Assembly (NCBI GenBank): GCA_050944035.1
Contig: JBMNQH010000036.1
Coordinates: 1 to 7,083 of the forward strand
Length of the DNA stretch: 7,083 nucleotides
Direction of reading: 5' to 3'
Source of the DNA: JBMNQH01 sp050944035
Lineage (GTDB): Bacteria; Bacillota; Clostridia; Oscillospirales; Oscillospiraceae
Under the pieces are notes generated by a model. It was not told the DNA's origin. It did not search any database and saw nothing but the letters and a program-made list of their open reading frames with translations. This document shows positions 1 through 5,910 of this stretch, piece by piece. Position numbers and translations under genes: made by a program. Position 1 is the first letter of the stretch. Every line of letters begins with the position of its first letter.

Positions 1-290
1 TGAACGGCATCTACCAGCATTTTTAATTCTGATAACTCCAAGGTTCGAGAGCCGATGAAATACTGGTTTTGGGTGCTTCTGGTCTTGATAACGTCAAATC
101 CGCAGGCTTGCAACTCCTCAATATCATCCGAAATAGTCTTTCGCCCTGCCTCAGTGCCAATCTCAATACCCACACTGTTAAGGTAAGCGGTAATATCCTT
201 TATTGTCGCAGGGTGATCCTCATCTGTATTGTCTAAAAGATATTTATAGGTATGCAAAATCCGGCTTTTGCTATCTGCAGGCACACTCAT
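1..290 (-). CDS. WYL-family transcriptional regulator, N-terminal part (cut by window edge)
   Basis: An open frame runs from an ATG at 290 leftward off the window, giving 96 complete codons. Residues about 8-80 read as a winged helix-turn-helix of the HTH_11/DeoR-like type. Typical stretches are RILHTYKYLLDN, TIKDITAYLN, a recognition-helix-like GRKTISDDIEELQ, and the wing FDVIKTRSTQNQYFIG. This is the usual N-terminus of WYL-domain regulators, whose C-terminal ligand-sensing WYL domain would lie outside the window. The start at 290 is preferred because GAAGGG (295-300) lies 4 nt upstream; an in-frame ATG at 314 has no such site. The IS block begins 28 nt upstream of the start, so the native promoter has probably been displaced. 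The regulated genes cannot be inferred. Family assignment is by recognition of the N-terminal pattern, not by a search. Confidence 0.8.
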   Translation of the reverse strand, partial: MSVPADSKSRILHTYKYLLDNTDEDHPATIKDITAYLNSVGIEIGTEAGRKTISDDIEELQACGFDVIKTRSTQNQYFIGSRTLELSELKMLVDAV

Positions 291-317
291 ACATCCCTTC
301 GAAAAACCATTCATTTA

Positions 318-321
318 CTAG
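318..321. repeat. CTAG target-site copy 1 (left of IS-A)
   Basis: CTAG directly outside the left end of IS-A. It fits the YTAR target duplication known for IS5-family transposition. Identical copies lie at 1456-1459 and 2627-2630. Confidence 0.8.
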
Positions 322-336
322 GGCAATACCGCACAG
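322..336 (+). repeat. Left terminal inverted repeat of IS-A
   Basis: GGCAATACCGCACAG immediately follows the left CTAG. It matches the reverse complement of 1441-1455 at 13 of 15 positions; the differences are the sixth and last bases. Confidence 0.85.
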
Positions 337-363
337 AAAATTAAGTGCAGTAAAAGCTGGGGC

Positions 364-377
364 GTGATAAAATAAAG
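364..377 (+). promoter_or_regulatory. Candidate -10 region of the IS-A transposase promoter
   Basis: GTGATAAAATAAAG just before the transposase start closely resembles GTGGTAAAATAGAAG at the equivalent place in IS-B (1490-1504). Retention of this motif between two otherwise divergent elements suggests a -10 box (TAAAAT at 368-373). No convincing -35 box is visible, and the box is only 6 nt from ATG 380. Confidence 0.3.
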
Positions 378-379
378 CT

Positions 380-1357
380 ATGGATAAACAAATAAGTCTT
401 TAGGCGTTGAGCGACGAGATGGCGCAAGTGCGGACAAAGAAAACAGAATTTCTTGAGCAGATAGAGCGCATTGTTCCGTGGGGCAGATGGATTGCCATGA
501 TTAAGCCGTGCTACTATAAAGGAGAGCGCGGAAACAAACCCTATGATCTGGAACTGATGCTGCGGTGGTATCTGCTGCAAAATCTCTATAATCTGTCTGA
601 TGAAGCGACCGTTGCCAAGACAATCGACAGCCGTGCTTTTTCAGATTTCTGCGGTGTGGATTCCAGCAATCAAGTGCCGGAGGGCGACACACTGGGCCGG
701 TTTCGAAATATTCTCGTGCACAATGGTTTGCAGAAACAGCTGTTTGCGCAGTTGGTAAAGTTGCTGCAGCAAAAGGGACTGCTTCTGAAAAAGGGTACCA
801 TGGTGGATTCCACCTTCATAGCCGCTCCGTCCTCCGCAAAAAATCAGGAGAAGCAGCGAGACCCCGATGCACATCAGGTGAAGAAGGGCAATGAGTGGCA
901 CTTTGGCTACAAGGCACATGTTGGGGTGGATAAAGACAGCGGGCTTGTTCACACGGTTGAGGTAACGGCCGCCAATGTCCATGATGTTGCCATGACCTCC
1001 AAACTGCTGACAGGAGAGGAACGCGTTGTATACGGAGACAGCGGCTACCTGGGCGCGGCAAAACGCGAGGATGCCATAACACAGAACAATTCCGGCAATC
1101 GCATTCGTTACAAGCTTAATCGTCGTACATCGCAAATCAAAGAAGGTTCCATCCGCACGCAAGCCCAGCTTAAGCGCAGAGAACACGAGAAATCTTCAGT
1201 TCGTGCCAAAGTAGAACACATTTTTGCCGTCGTAAAAGGACTGTTGCGGTACCGAAAAACGCGATACTGAGGTCTGCAAAAGCAGACTGCAAAATTGAAT
1301 ATCATGTTTGCGCTGGCAAATCTGATTCTGGCTGACAGGCCCTGCCTGGCAGTCTGA
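380..1357 (+). pseudogene. IS5-family transposase of IS-A, interrupted by two in-frame stops
   Basis: DDE transposase that would cut and rejoin the IS-A ends. One frame runs from ATG 380 to TGA 1355-1357 (325 residues) but contains TAG at codon 8 (401-403) and TGA at codon 297 (1268-1270). Without the stops it starts MDKQISL and aligns without gaps to the start of the IS-B transposase up to the shared EFLE. The catalytic triad is visible: first Asp in MVDSTFIAAP (codon at 806), second Asp in VYGDSGY (1037), Glu in SSVRAKVEH (1214). Beyond the TGA the frame still encodes the usual C-terminus (GLQKQTAKLNIMFALANLILA). Both stops are single C-to-T steps from sense codons (CAG, CGA), which suggests decay. 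The longest uninterrupted stretch could start at TTG 407 or ATG 419 and end at 1270; it keeps the triad but lacks the last 28 residues. Residual activity is possible but doubtful. Confidence 0.85.
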
Positions 1358-1440
1358 TTCAATTTGTCTTCGCGGATAGAGTCGGGAGAGTTCCACGCTA
1401 TTTGCCAGCCTCTGGCAGATAACCTGGGTTTTTTATGCTG

Positions 1441-1455
1441 TTGTGCGGTGTTGCC
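1441..1455 (-). repeat. Right terminal inverted repeat of IS-A
   Basis: On the minus strand this reads GGCAACACCGCACAA, the partner of the left repeat at 322-336. It abuts the shared central CTAG. Confidence 0.85.
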
Positions 1456-1459
1456 CTAG
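1456..1459. repeat. CTAG target-site copy 2, shared by IS-A and IS-B
   Basis: The only four bases between the right end of IS-A and the left end of IS-B. It serves as target duplication for both elements, so one element inserted into the CTAG flanking the other. Confidence 0.8.
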
Positions 1460-1476
1460 GTAATCAATGATTTAAT
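1460..1476 (+). repeat. Left terminal inverted repeat of IS-B
   Basis: GTAATCAATGATTTAAT, immediately after the shared CTAG. It matches the reverse complement of 2610-2626 at 13 of 17 positions. Confidence 0.75.
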
Positions 1477-1489
1477 ATCGTTGAAGAAA

Positions 1490-1504
1490 GTGGTAAAATA
1501 GAAG
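1490..1504 (+). promoter_or_regulatory. Candidate -10 region of the IS-B transposase promoter
   Basis: GTGGTAAAATAGAAG with a TAAAAT core at 1494-1499, 27 nt before the ATG at 1527. It matches the motif at 364-377 in IS-A. No good -35 box is seen at the expected spacing. Confidence 0.3.
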
Positions 1505-1526
1505 AAAACGCAATGAGGTCAAGCAG

Positions 1527-2521
1527 ATGGCACAGCAGAGTTTCGCGGATATGGAATATGCCAACCGGAAGCGCCGGACAAAGAGGGACGAGTTTCTGGA
1601 AATCATGGAAGATGTCATCCCTTGGGGAGAATGGACGGCGCTCGTTGAGCCGTACTATCCGAACGGGAAGCGCGAGAGACAGCCGCGTGGCGTCGAAACG
1701 ATGCTGCGGATGTATCTGTTAGCCAACTGGTTTACGCTTTCCGACGAGGGCGTAGAGGACGCGATCTACGACAGCTACGCTTTCCGTAAATTCATGAAAG
1801 TGGATTTTCTCGGTGAAGAGCAGGTGCCGGATGCAACGACACTGTGCAAATTCCGTAAGTTGCTGAATGAGGCTGGTATCACCAAGCTGTTTTTCGATGC
1901 GATGAGAGTATTCCTGGACCGGCACGGGAAACTGATGCATGGGGGGACGATTGTAGATGCGACAATCATTGATGCCCCTACATCAACAAAAAATGCAAAC
2001 AAAGAACGCGACCCTGAGATGCACCAGGTGAAAAATGGTAACCAGTGGTATTTCGGCGAGCGGCTTCATGCCGGGGTAGACGCCGGAACGGGGTATGTGC
2101 ATTCCATTGAGGTAACAGCTGCCAACGTAAGTGAGCGAGATGTCGTCCCGCAGCTAATCCGCGAAGACGACGAGGTTGTATACGGCGATGCCGGTTATAC
2201 GGGGATGCCAAAGCGCCCGGAAATAGAGTCCGATCCGCATTTGTCCGCCATTGATTACCGCACCAATACCAAGAACAGGTTTCATCGAAAGGCAAAAGCG
2301 CTGGCATTGATTGGGACGCCCGCATCGAGGCTCAGAAATCGCGGGTACGCAGCAAGGTTGAGTATGTCTTCTTGGTCATCAAACGGATTTTCGGTTACGA
2401 TAAAGTTCGATACCGAGGTCTGAAAAAAAATGAATCACAGGCGTACCTGTTGTGCGCATTGGCAAATCTCTACATGCTGGCACAGTCCGGCTGGCGCGGA
2501 GATTGTCTTGTTGCAGGATAA
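1527..2521 (+). pseudogene. IS5-family transposase of IS-B, disrupted by a one-base frameshift
   Basis: DDE transposase for IS-B. ATG 1527 is preceded by GAGG (1515-1518) at 8 nt. The first frame reads MAQQSFADMEYANRKRRTKRDEFLE and carries two of the catalytic residues: Asp144 in TIVDATIIDAP and Asp221 in VYGDAGYTG. From about 2306 the family-like sequence continues one base back: IDWDARIEAQKSRVRSKVEYVF, then IKRIFGYDKVRYRGL, ending in CALANLYMLAQSGWRGDCLVAG with TAA at 2519-2521. The third catalytic residue, Glu in SKVEY (codon at 2360), lies only in this second frame. The unshifted frame instead runs into unrelated residues and stops at 2423 (298 aa), so that product should be inactive. A single missing base near 2290-2312 explains the pattern. 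The reconstructed length of about 331 residues matches the IS-A transposase. Confidence 0.85.
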
Positions 2522-2609
2522 TCCGGAAAGTAATCCACAATTGAGGGCGGTTTTCCACGACCCGAGGCTATTACGCCGGTCAACGGGAGAGTTTAGTTTA
2601 GCGTTTGCC

Positions 2610-2626
2610 GTTTAATCAGTGGTTAC
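2610..2626 (-). repeat. Right terminal inverted repeat of IS-B
   Basis: On the minus strand this reads GTAACCACTGATTAAAC, the partner of 1460-1476. It abuts the CTAG at 2627-2630. Confidence 0.75.
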
Positions 2627-2630
2627 CTAG
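2627..2630. repeat. CTAG target-site copy 3 (right of IS-B)
   Basis: CTAG directly outside the right end of IS-B, identical to the copies at 318-321 and 1456-1459. Confidence 0.8.
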
Positions 2631-2709
2631 ATCAAACTATTCTTTTCTTTGCTTGTCTGAGTATAACAATAAACTGGATTCTACCCCCGTCTTTGCGAAC
2701 ACAAAGTAG

Positions 2710-2945
2710 AACAATCCGAAGTCTTTCGTTAAAAGCAAGTTCGCAAAAGGCAATCATCCTGCCTGTGACCCGGACTGCGCTCTGGGGGTCCATTCCGCTT
2801 TCAATCAGCACAATGAGCGAAGATTTGAGTATTACTGGGGCTACAAGAGACACATCCTTGTCGATTGCATCTCCGGACTGCCCATCTTTGAGATGACCAC
2901 CGGCGCGTATGTCGCGGATTCTTCCGTTGCCATTGAACTCTTATG
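2710..2945 (+). pseudogene. Remnant of a third, unrelated DDE transposase (IS4/IS1182-like)
   Basis: In one frame, after an in-frame TAG at 2707-2709, the DNA reads NNPKSFVKSKFAKGNHPACD, then PDCALGVHSAFNQHNERRFE, YYWGYKRHILVDCISGLPIF, EMTTGAYVADSSVAIELL. The patterns DPDC-LGVHSA-NQHNE, WGYK-H-LVD and SGLPI-E-T are typical of the central catalytic part of DDE_Tnp_1-type transposases; IS1182/IS4-like is my best guess. No start codon, N-terminus, C-terminus or terminal repeats can be found. Downstream of about 2945 resemblance fades, and a stretch near 2951-3005 can be aligned only weakly and with a shift. This is a decayed fragment unrelated to IS-A or IS-B. The bases 2631-2709 between IS-B and this fragment hold nothing I can recognise. 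Confidence 0.6.
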
Positions 2946-2981
2946 GGGTTCATTCTTTCTCCCTTTTTTTCATATAAAAGA

Positions 2982-3006
2982 GTCCCCGATCATTGCGAGA
3001 GAGGAC
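2982..3006 (-). terminator. Candidate rho-independent terminator after rplY
   Basis: Read on the minus strand, GTCCTC (3006-3001) can pair with GGGGAC (2987-2982) across a 13-nt loop, with one G-T wobble. The hairpin is followed by TCTTTTAT. It begins 21 nt after the rplY stop codon. The stem is short, so confidence is moderate. Confidence 0.45.
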
Positions 3007-3027
3007 AGTTTATTGCAAGCATTTGGA

Positions 3028-3612
3028 CTACTCCGCTGCTTCTGCAGTGGCTTCCGCATATCTTGCGTCAGCGCGTTTTTTGTCTCTTATACGCAACACG
3101 ATACTGTCAGGATCAACCTGTAATTCAATTTTATCGCTTTGAAACTCCGGAATATCACCAACTGTGATTGTCGTGCCGATCGGTACACCGGCGAGGTCTA
3201 CCGTAACGGTATCCAGCAGATACTGGGGTACTGCGGCATGGGGGACTTTCATCTGCATTTGCTCCAAAACGCCCTGAACCTTGTCCTTGTTAAGTAAAAC
3301 AATATCCGCGACACTGTTGACTTTTTTCGCGGCGTCCAGAACATGAAAACTGATGTGGACGATGGCGTCATTCAAGCTGTTATACTCCAAGTCCCTGATG
3401 AGCGTATGATAGATTTTGCCATCGGCCTGAATGTCAACCTTACTTCCGTTACGTTTCGTGCGTTTGAGCTGACGTGCTGTATTCTGGTCAAGCTGGATGG
3501 AGAGGGACTCTTTCAGGTCTGCACCGCTGATCACGCAGGGGATGATACCGGAGCGCCTGAGCTGCTTCGCCTTTGTCTCGGGATTCCGCATTTCTGCCAT
3601 GATGATGTCCAT
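3028..3612 (-). CDS. rplY: 50S ribosomal protein L25, CTC/TL5 long form
   Basis: 194-residue protein of the bL25 family, which binds 5S rRNA in the large ribosomal subunit; the long two-domain form is also called general stress protein CTC. Residues about 1-92 form the 5S-binding domain, with ETKAKQLRRSGIIPCVISG near the start and HTLIRDLEYNSLNDAIVHISFHVL at its end. Residues about 95-178 form the C-terminal beta-rich domain (VPQYLLDTVTVDLAGVPIG, then VGDIPEF and VDPDSIVLRI). An Ala/Glu-rich tail closes the protein, as is common. Start ATG 3612 has a perfect AGGAGG (3620-3625) 7 nt upstream. The stop is TAG. In the N-terminal motif the usual small residue after Pro is Cys26 and the usual Tyr before Gly is Ser29, a modest departure. 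The gene has its own promoter and a hairpin-containing leader upstream. Identification is confident. Confidence 0.93.
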   Translation of the reverse strand: MDIIMAEMRNPETKAKQLRRSGIIPCVISGADLKESLSIQLDQNTARQLKRTKRNGSKVDIQADGKIYHTLIRDLEYNSLNDAIVHISFHVLDAAKKVNSVADIVLLNKDKVQGVLEQMQMKVPHAAVPQYLLDTVTVDLAGVPIGTTITVGDIPEFQSDKIELQVDPDSIVLRIRDKKRADARYAEATAEAAE

Positions 3613-3650
3613 TTTAATTCCTCCTGACGGTAAAAATTTTGATGTCTTGT

Positions 3651-3707
3651 AAAAAAGAAGGGCTTTTCATAGTGCGCCCTGCAGCGCAATACCAAAAGCC
3701 CTTCTTT
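3651..3707 (-). terminator. Strong intrinsic-terminator hairpin in the rplY leader / after the proV-like gene
   Basis: A perfect 14-bp inverted repeat (3654-3667 and 3694-3707; on the minus strand AAAGAAGGGCTTTT...AAAAGCCCTTCTTT) encloses a 26-nt loop. That loop holds a second 5-bp stem (3673-3677 with 3684-3688). On the minus strand it ends in TTTTTT, so it is a directional intrinsic terminator for leftward transcription. It lies 120 nt past the proV-like stop codon and only 39 nt before the rplY start. It also lies downstream of the apparent rplY promoter, so it would act on rplY transcripts too. A further GTCTT/AAGAC pairing (3708-3712 with 3644-3648) can bracket the whole structure. Confidence 0.8.
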
Positions 3708-3737
3708 AAGACGGTTCTTTTATATTCTGTTTTGTAA

Positions 3738-3766
3738 AGTATAACACAGATTGCTTAAAAAAGCAA
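3738..3766 (-). promoter_or_regulatory. Probable sigma-A promoter of rplY
   Basis: On the minus strand: TTGCTT (3766-3761), a 17-nt spacer, then TATACT (3743-3738) preceded by TG one base upstream, i.e. an extended -10. The predicted start is near 3731, about 24 nt before the long hairpin. The -35 box lies in a TTGCTT-TTTT-AAGCAA inverted repeat. The region between the hairpin and the rplY ribosome-binding site is too short for another promoter plus leader, which supports this one as the rplY promoter. Confidence 0.6.
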
Positions 3767-3827
3767 ATCATCATGCAATACCATGCAGAGATTGGAATGT
3801 TGAGAATGTTGTTTTTTCGTGCAGTGT

Positions 3828-5009
3828 TCAAGTTAATGTCGACAAGATACTCGCTTTCGTCACCAGACCCATCAGCGCTCCGCTTTCATCGGTCACGGCA
3901 ATTGGATATGTGGATTCTGTTGCTATGGCGATCACATCGGATACCAAAGTGCTTTCTTTCACGGAATTGATGCCCTTTTGAAGAACTTGCGGGATCGTTT
4001 TGTTCTCTTTTCGTGCCTGTATCGCTTCATCGATGAAAAGCATACCCTGCGGATGCAGCTCACCATCCATGACGATTACAGATGACAGGTTGTTCATTCG
4101 CATCTCTTTAATGGCTCTGTCCATACTGTCACTGAGACGAACGATGCACGATGGAGTAATCATAATATTTCGCACCGTCATTACTTTCGTCTTATCGGCA
4201 GACTCAATAAAATCGCGCACATAATCGTTCGCAGGATGCATGCTGAGCTCCTCCGGTGTCCCGATTTGCACTACTTTACCATCTTTCATAATGCATACAG
4301 TGTCACCCAGTTTAAAGGCTTCGTCGATATCGTGCGTAATGAACACCACGGTTTTCCTCAGCTTGCGCTGGATTTGAAGAAGCTCAAACTGCATATCCCG
4401 ACGCACCAGTGGATCCAGCGCAGAAAACGGTTCATCCATCAGCAGGACCTCCGGGTCGTTGACAAGCGCTCTGGCGATTCCCACTCGCTGGCGCATTCCA
4501 CCGGACAACTGTTCACATGACTGGTGTTCCCATCCGTATAATCCGACCATCGAAATGAATTTCTTTGAGATATCCTCTCGCTGACCTTGCTTGATTCCCT
4601 TTACTTCAAGTCCGTAGACGACATTGCCAAGCACATCTCTATGGCTCATCAGTCCAAATGATTGAAACACCATTGCAATCTTATTGCGTCGATATTCTAG
4701 AAGTTCTTTTTTACTCATCTCATGGACATTTTGTCCATCATAGAGCACCTTGCCACCTGTGGGTACCGTCAGCCGGTTAAAGCAGCGTACCGCAGTGGAC
4801 TTTCCGGAGCCGGACAGCCCAATAATCACGAATATTTCTCCTTTTGGAACGGAGAGGGTTATGTCCCAAAGAGCCACGGTACATCCTGTTTTCTTGTAAA
4901 CCTCCTCCTTGTCGGAGCCGGCCTCCATCATTTTTGCAGCTTCTGTACGATTGGGGCCATAGAGCTTTGTAACATGCTCCATTTGAAGGATAGTATTATT
5001 CTGTTCCAA
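3828..5009 (-). CDS. proV: Osmoprotectant (glycine betaine/proline-type) ABC transporter ATP-binding protein with CBS domains
   Basis: Cytoplasmic ATPase of a type I ABC importer, 393 residues, close to ProV/OpuAA length. The N-terminal extension typical of this subfamily (residues 13-45, including AAKMMEAGSDKEEVYKKTG) precedes the nucleotide-binding domain. Motifs: Walker A GLSGSGKST (64-72), Q-loop Gln116 in VFQSF, signature LSGGMRQ (168-174), Walker B VLLMDE (188-193), and H-loop His226 in FITHD. Residues about 277-393 hold two CBS domains; in OpuA this pair is the ionic-strength or c-di-AMP responsive module, so a similar role is inferred. The protein ends right after the second CBS domain, with no long anionic tail. 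The start is TTG at 5009, not ATG. It is well supported by AGGGGGTGA (5016-5024) 6 nt upstream and lies inside the end of the permease gene (14-bp overlap), implying translational coupling. The stop is TGA. Exact substrate is unproven. Confidence 0.93.
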   Translation of the reverse strand: MEQNNTILQMEHVTKLYGPNRTEAAKMMEAGSDKEEVYKKTGCTVALWDITLSVPKGEIFVIIGLSGSGKSTAVRCFNRLTVPTGGKVLYDGQNVHEMSKKELLEYRRNKIAMVFQSFGLMSHRDVLGNVVYGLEVKGIKQGQREDISKKFISMVGLYGWEHQSCEQLSGGMRQRVGIARALVNDPEVLLMDEPFSALDPLVRRDMQFELLQIQRKLRKTVVFITHDIDEAFKLGDTVCIMKDGKVVQIGTPEELSMHPANDYVRDFIESADKTKVMTVRNIMITPSCIVRLSDSMDRAIKEMRMNNLSSVIVMDGELHPQGMLFIDEAIQARKENKTIPQVLQKGINSVKESTLVSDVIAIATESTYPIAVTDESGALMGLVTKASILSTLT

Positions 5010-5910
5010 GCTTATTCACCCCCTTTTGCGGCGCAGCTTTCTTACTCTTTTTCTCCGTTTTGTTTTTGGCTGACGCAGTGCCCTGTGTTAATCGATCCAG
5101 TACAATCGCCAGAATAACGACACTGCTGCCCGCCACGAGGCCGCGTCCGATTTCAATTCGGTTAACCGCATTAAGCACTTCCATGCCAAGCCCGCGAACA
5201 CCAATCATGGAGGTGGTTACGACCATGGCCATCGCCATCATAAGAGTCTGGTTAACCCCGGTCATGATGGTAGGCATTGCTTGAGGAATCTGAACCTTTA
5301 GCAGCAGCTGCCATTTCGTTGACCCAAAAGACTTTGCTGCCTCGATGACTTCCTTGTCTACCTGACGGATACCGAGACTTGTCAAACGGATGACGGGCAC
5401 GATAGCATAAATGACAGTTGCAATGACACCGGAAGCATTGCCTGTTCCGAAAAGCAGTAATGCAGGTATCAAATATACGAAGACCGGCATGGTCTGCATG
5501 GTGTCAAGTATCGGGCGGACACATGCATTGGCCCGTTCTGAATTGGAAATAAGTATGCCTATTGGGATTCCCAATACAAGCGCAATAGCCACGCTGGCCA
5601 AAACCACAGCCAGCGTTGTCTGCATAATACCCCATAGTCCAAATGCGCCAACCAAAAAAATCAGAGCACCATACAGTATCCCGCTTTTTAGGCTTCTGCG
5701 AATACGCCAGCCTAAAAATACTATCAAAAGAATAAAAATAAACCACGGGATATGCCCCAATATCAGAGCAATGAAATTTACAAAACCGTTCAAACCGCTC
5801 TTTACGATATTTAAAACATTTTCCGCGTTTACCGCAAAGCTTCGAACGGCATTATCGATTGAAGTTGTGTCTATATTAAAAATTTCCGGAAATTTAATTA
5901 ACCAATCCAT
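4996..5910 (-). CDS. proW: Osmoprotectant ABC transporter permease
   Basis: Membrane permease of the glycine betaine/proline-type ABC importer, 304 residues. Hydrophobic segments lie at about 44-68, 76-96, 98-122, 143-170, 222-238 and 256-272. The cytoplasmic coupling loop carries the EAA-type motif EAAKSFGSTKWQLLLKVQIP (190-209), which docks onto the ATPase. The N-terminal stretch 1-40 is the extra helix region seen in ProW/OpuAB. The C-terminus is a Lys-rich hydrophilic tail (about 279-300). ATG 5910 has AAAGGTGA (5914-5921) directly upstream. A second Shine-Dalgarno-like GGAGG further up fits a tiny overlapping frame rather than this start. The gene begins 36 nt after the binding-protein stop and overlaps the ATPase gene by 14 bp, so all three are one operon. 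Family identification is confident; substrate range is inferred. Confidence 0.93.
   Translation of the reverse strand: MDWLIKFPEIFNIDTTSIDNAVRSFAVNAENVLNIVKSGLNGFVNFIALILGHIPWFIFILLIVFLGWRIRRSLKSGILYGALIFLVGAFGLWGIMQTTLAVVLASVAIALVLGIPIGILISNSERANACVRPILDTMQTMPVFVYLIPALLLFGTGNASGVIATVIYAIVPVIRLTSLGIRQVDKEVIEAAKSFGSTKWQLLLKVQIPQAMPTIMTGVNQTLMMAMAMVVTTSMIGVRGLGMEVLNAVNRIEIGRGLVAGSSVVILAIVLDRLTQGTASAKNKTEKKSKKAAPQKGVNKLGTE

Larger units (their letters stand above)
322..1455 (+). mobile_element. IS-A: IS5-family insertion sequence with broken transposase
   Basis: This 1134-bp element is bounded by imperfect terminal inverted repeats: GGCAATACCGCACAG at the left and, on the reverse strand, GGCAACACCGCACAA at the right. 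It is flanked on both sides by CTAG (318-321 and 1456-1459), matching the 4-bp YTAR target duplication of IS5-family elements. It carries one transposase reading frame on the plus strand, disrupted by two stop codons. About 100 bp of non-coding DNA follow the frame and contain a small TGCCAG/CTGGCA hairpin near 1409-1423. The element is complete at both ends, so it could still be moved by a related transposase supplied in trans. Family assignment rests on the DDE motifs, the repeats and the target duplication; no IS name is assigned. Confidence 0.9.
1460..2626 (+). mobile_element. IS-B: second IS5-family insertion sequence with frameshifted transposase
   Basis: This 1167-bp element is bounded by imperfect inverted repeats: GTAATCAATGATTTAAT at the left and, on the reverse strand, GTAACCACTGATTAAAC at the right. 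It is flanked by CTAG at 1456-1459 and 2627-2630. The termini differ from those of IS-A, and the transposases are clearly homologous but divergent, so this is a different IS of the same family rather than a duplicated copy. It carries one transposase frame on the plus strand, broken near its C-terminus. About 105 bp of non-coding DNA follow the reconstructed stop codon; I see no further gene there. Confidence 0.88.

Noticed and set aside
641..1186. 181-aa open frame on the minus strand within IS-A
   Set aside because: It lies opposite the clearly conserved transposase frame and its composition looks like a shadow; it has no recognisable domain.
1268..1270. TGA read as a sense codon (alternative genetic code)
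   Set aside because: The proV-like gene in the same window ends sensibly at TGA, and IS-A also carries a TAG, so mutation is the better explanation.
1409..1436. Intrinsic terminator at the end of IS-A
   Set aside because: The TGCCAG/CTGGCA stem is only 6 bp and the T-run starts about 10 nt after it, too far for a canonical terminator.
2291..2300. Programmed -1 frameshifting at GCA AAA GCG in IS-B
   Set aside because: A lysine codon could slip there and the -1 frame is open, but the heptamer is not a standard slippery site and IS5-family transposases are normally made from one frame. A one-base deletion is simpler.
1978..2325. 115-aa minus-strand frame within IS-B
   Set aside because: Opposite the IS-B transposase, with no recognisable motif; treated as a shadow of the coding strand.
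318..2630. Composite transposon carrying cargo between IS-A and IS-B
   Set aside because: Only four bases (CTAG) separate the elements, so there is no cargo; the data fit two successive insertions.
2893..3123. 76-aa plus-strand frame starting MTTGAYVADSS
   Set aside because: Its first residues are the tail of the third transposase fragment, and the rest runs antisense into rplY; it is not an independent gene.
4722..5117. 131-aa plus-strand frame over the start of the ATPase gene
   Set aside because: Antisense shadow of Walker A-containing coding sequence; no independent ribosome-binding site or domain.
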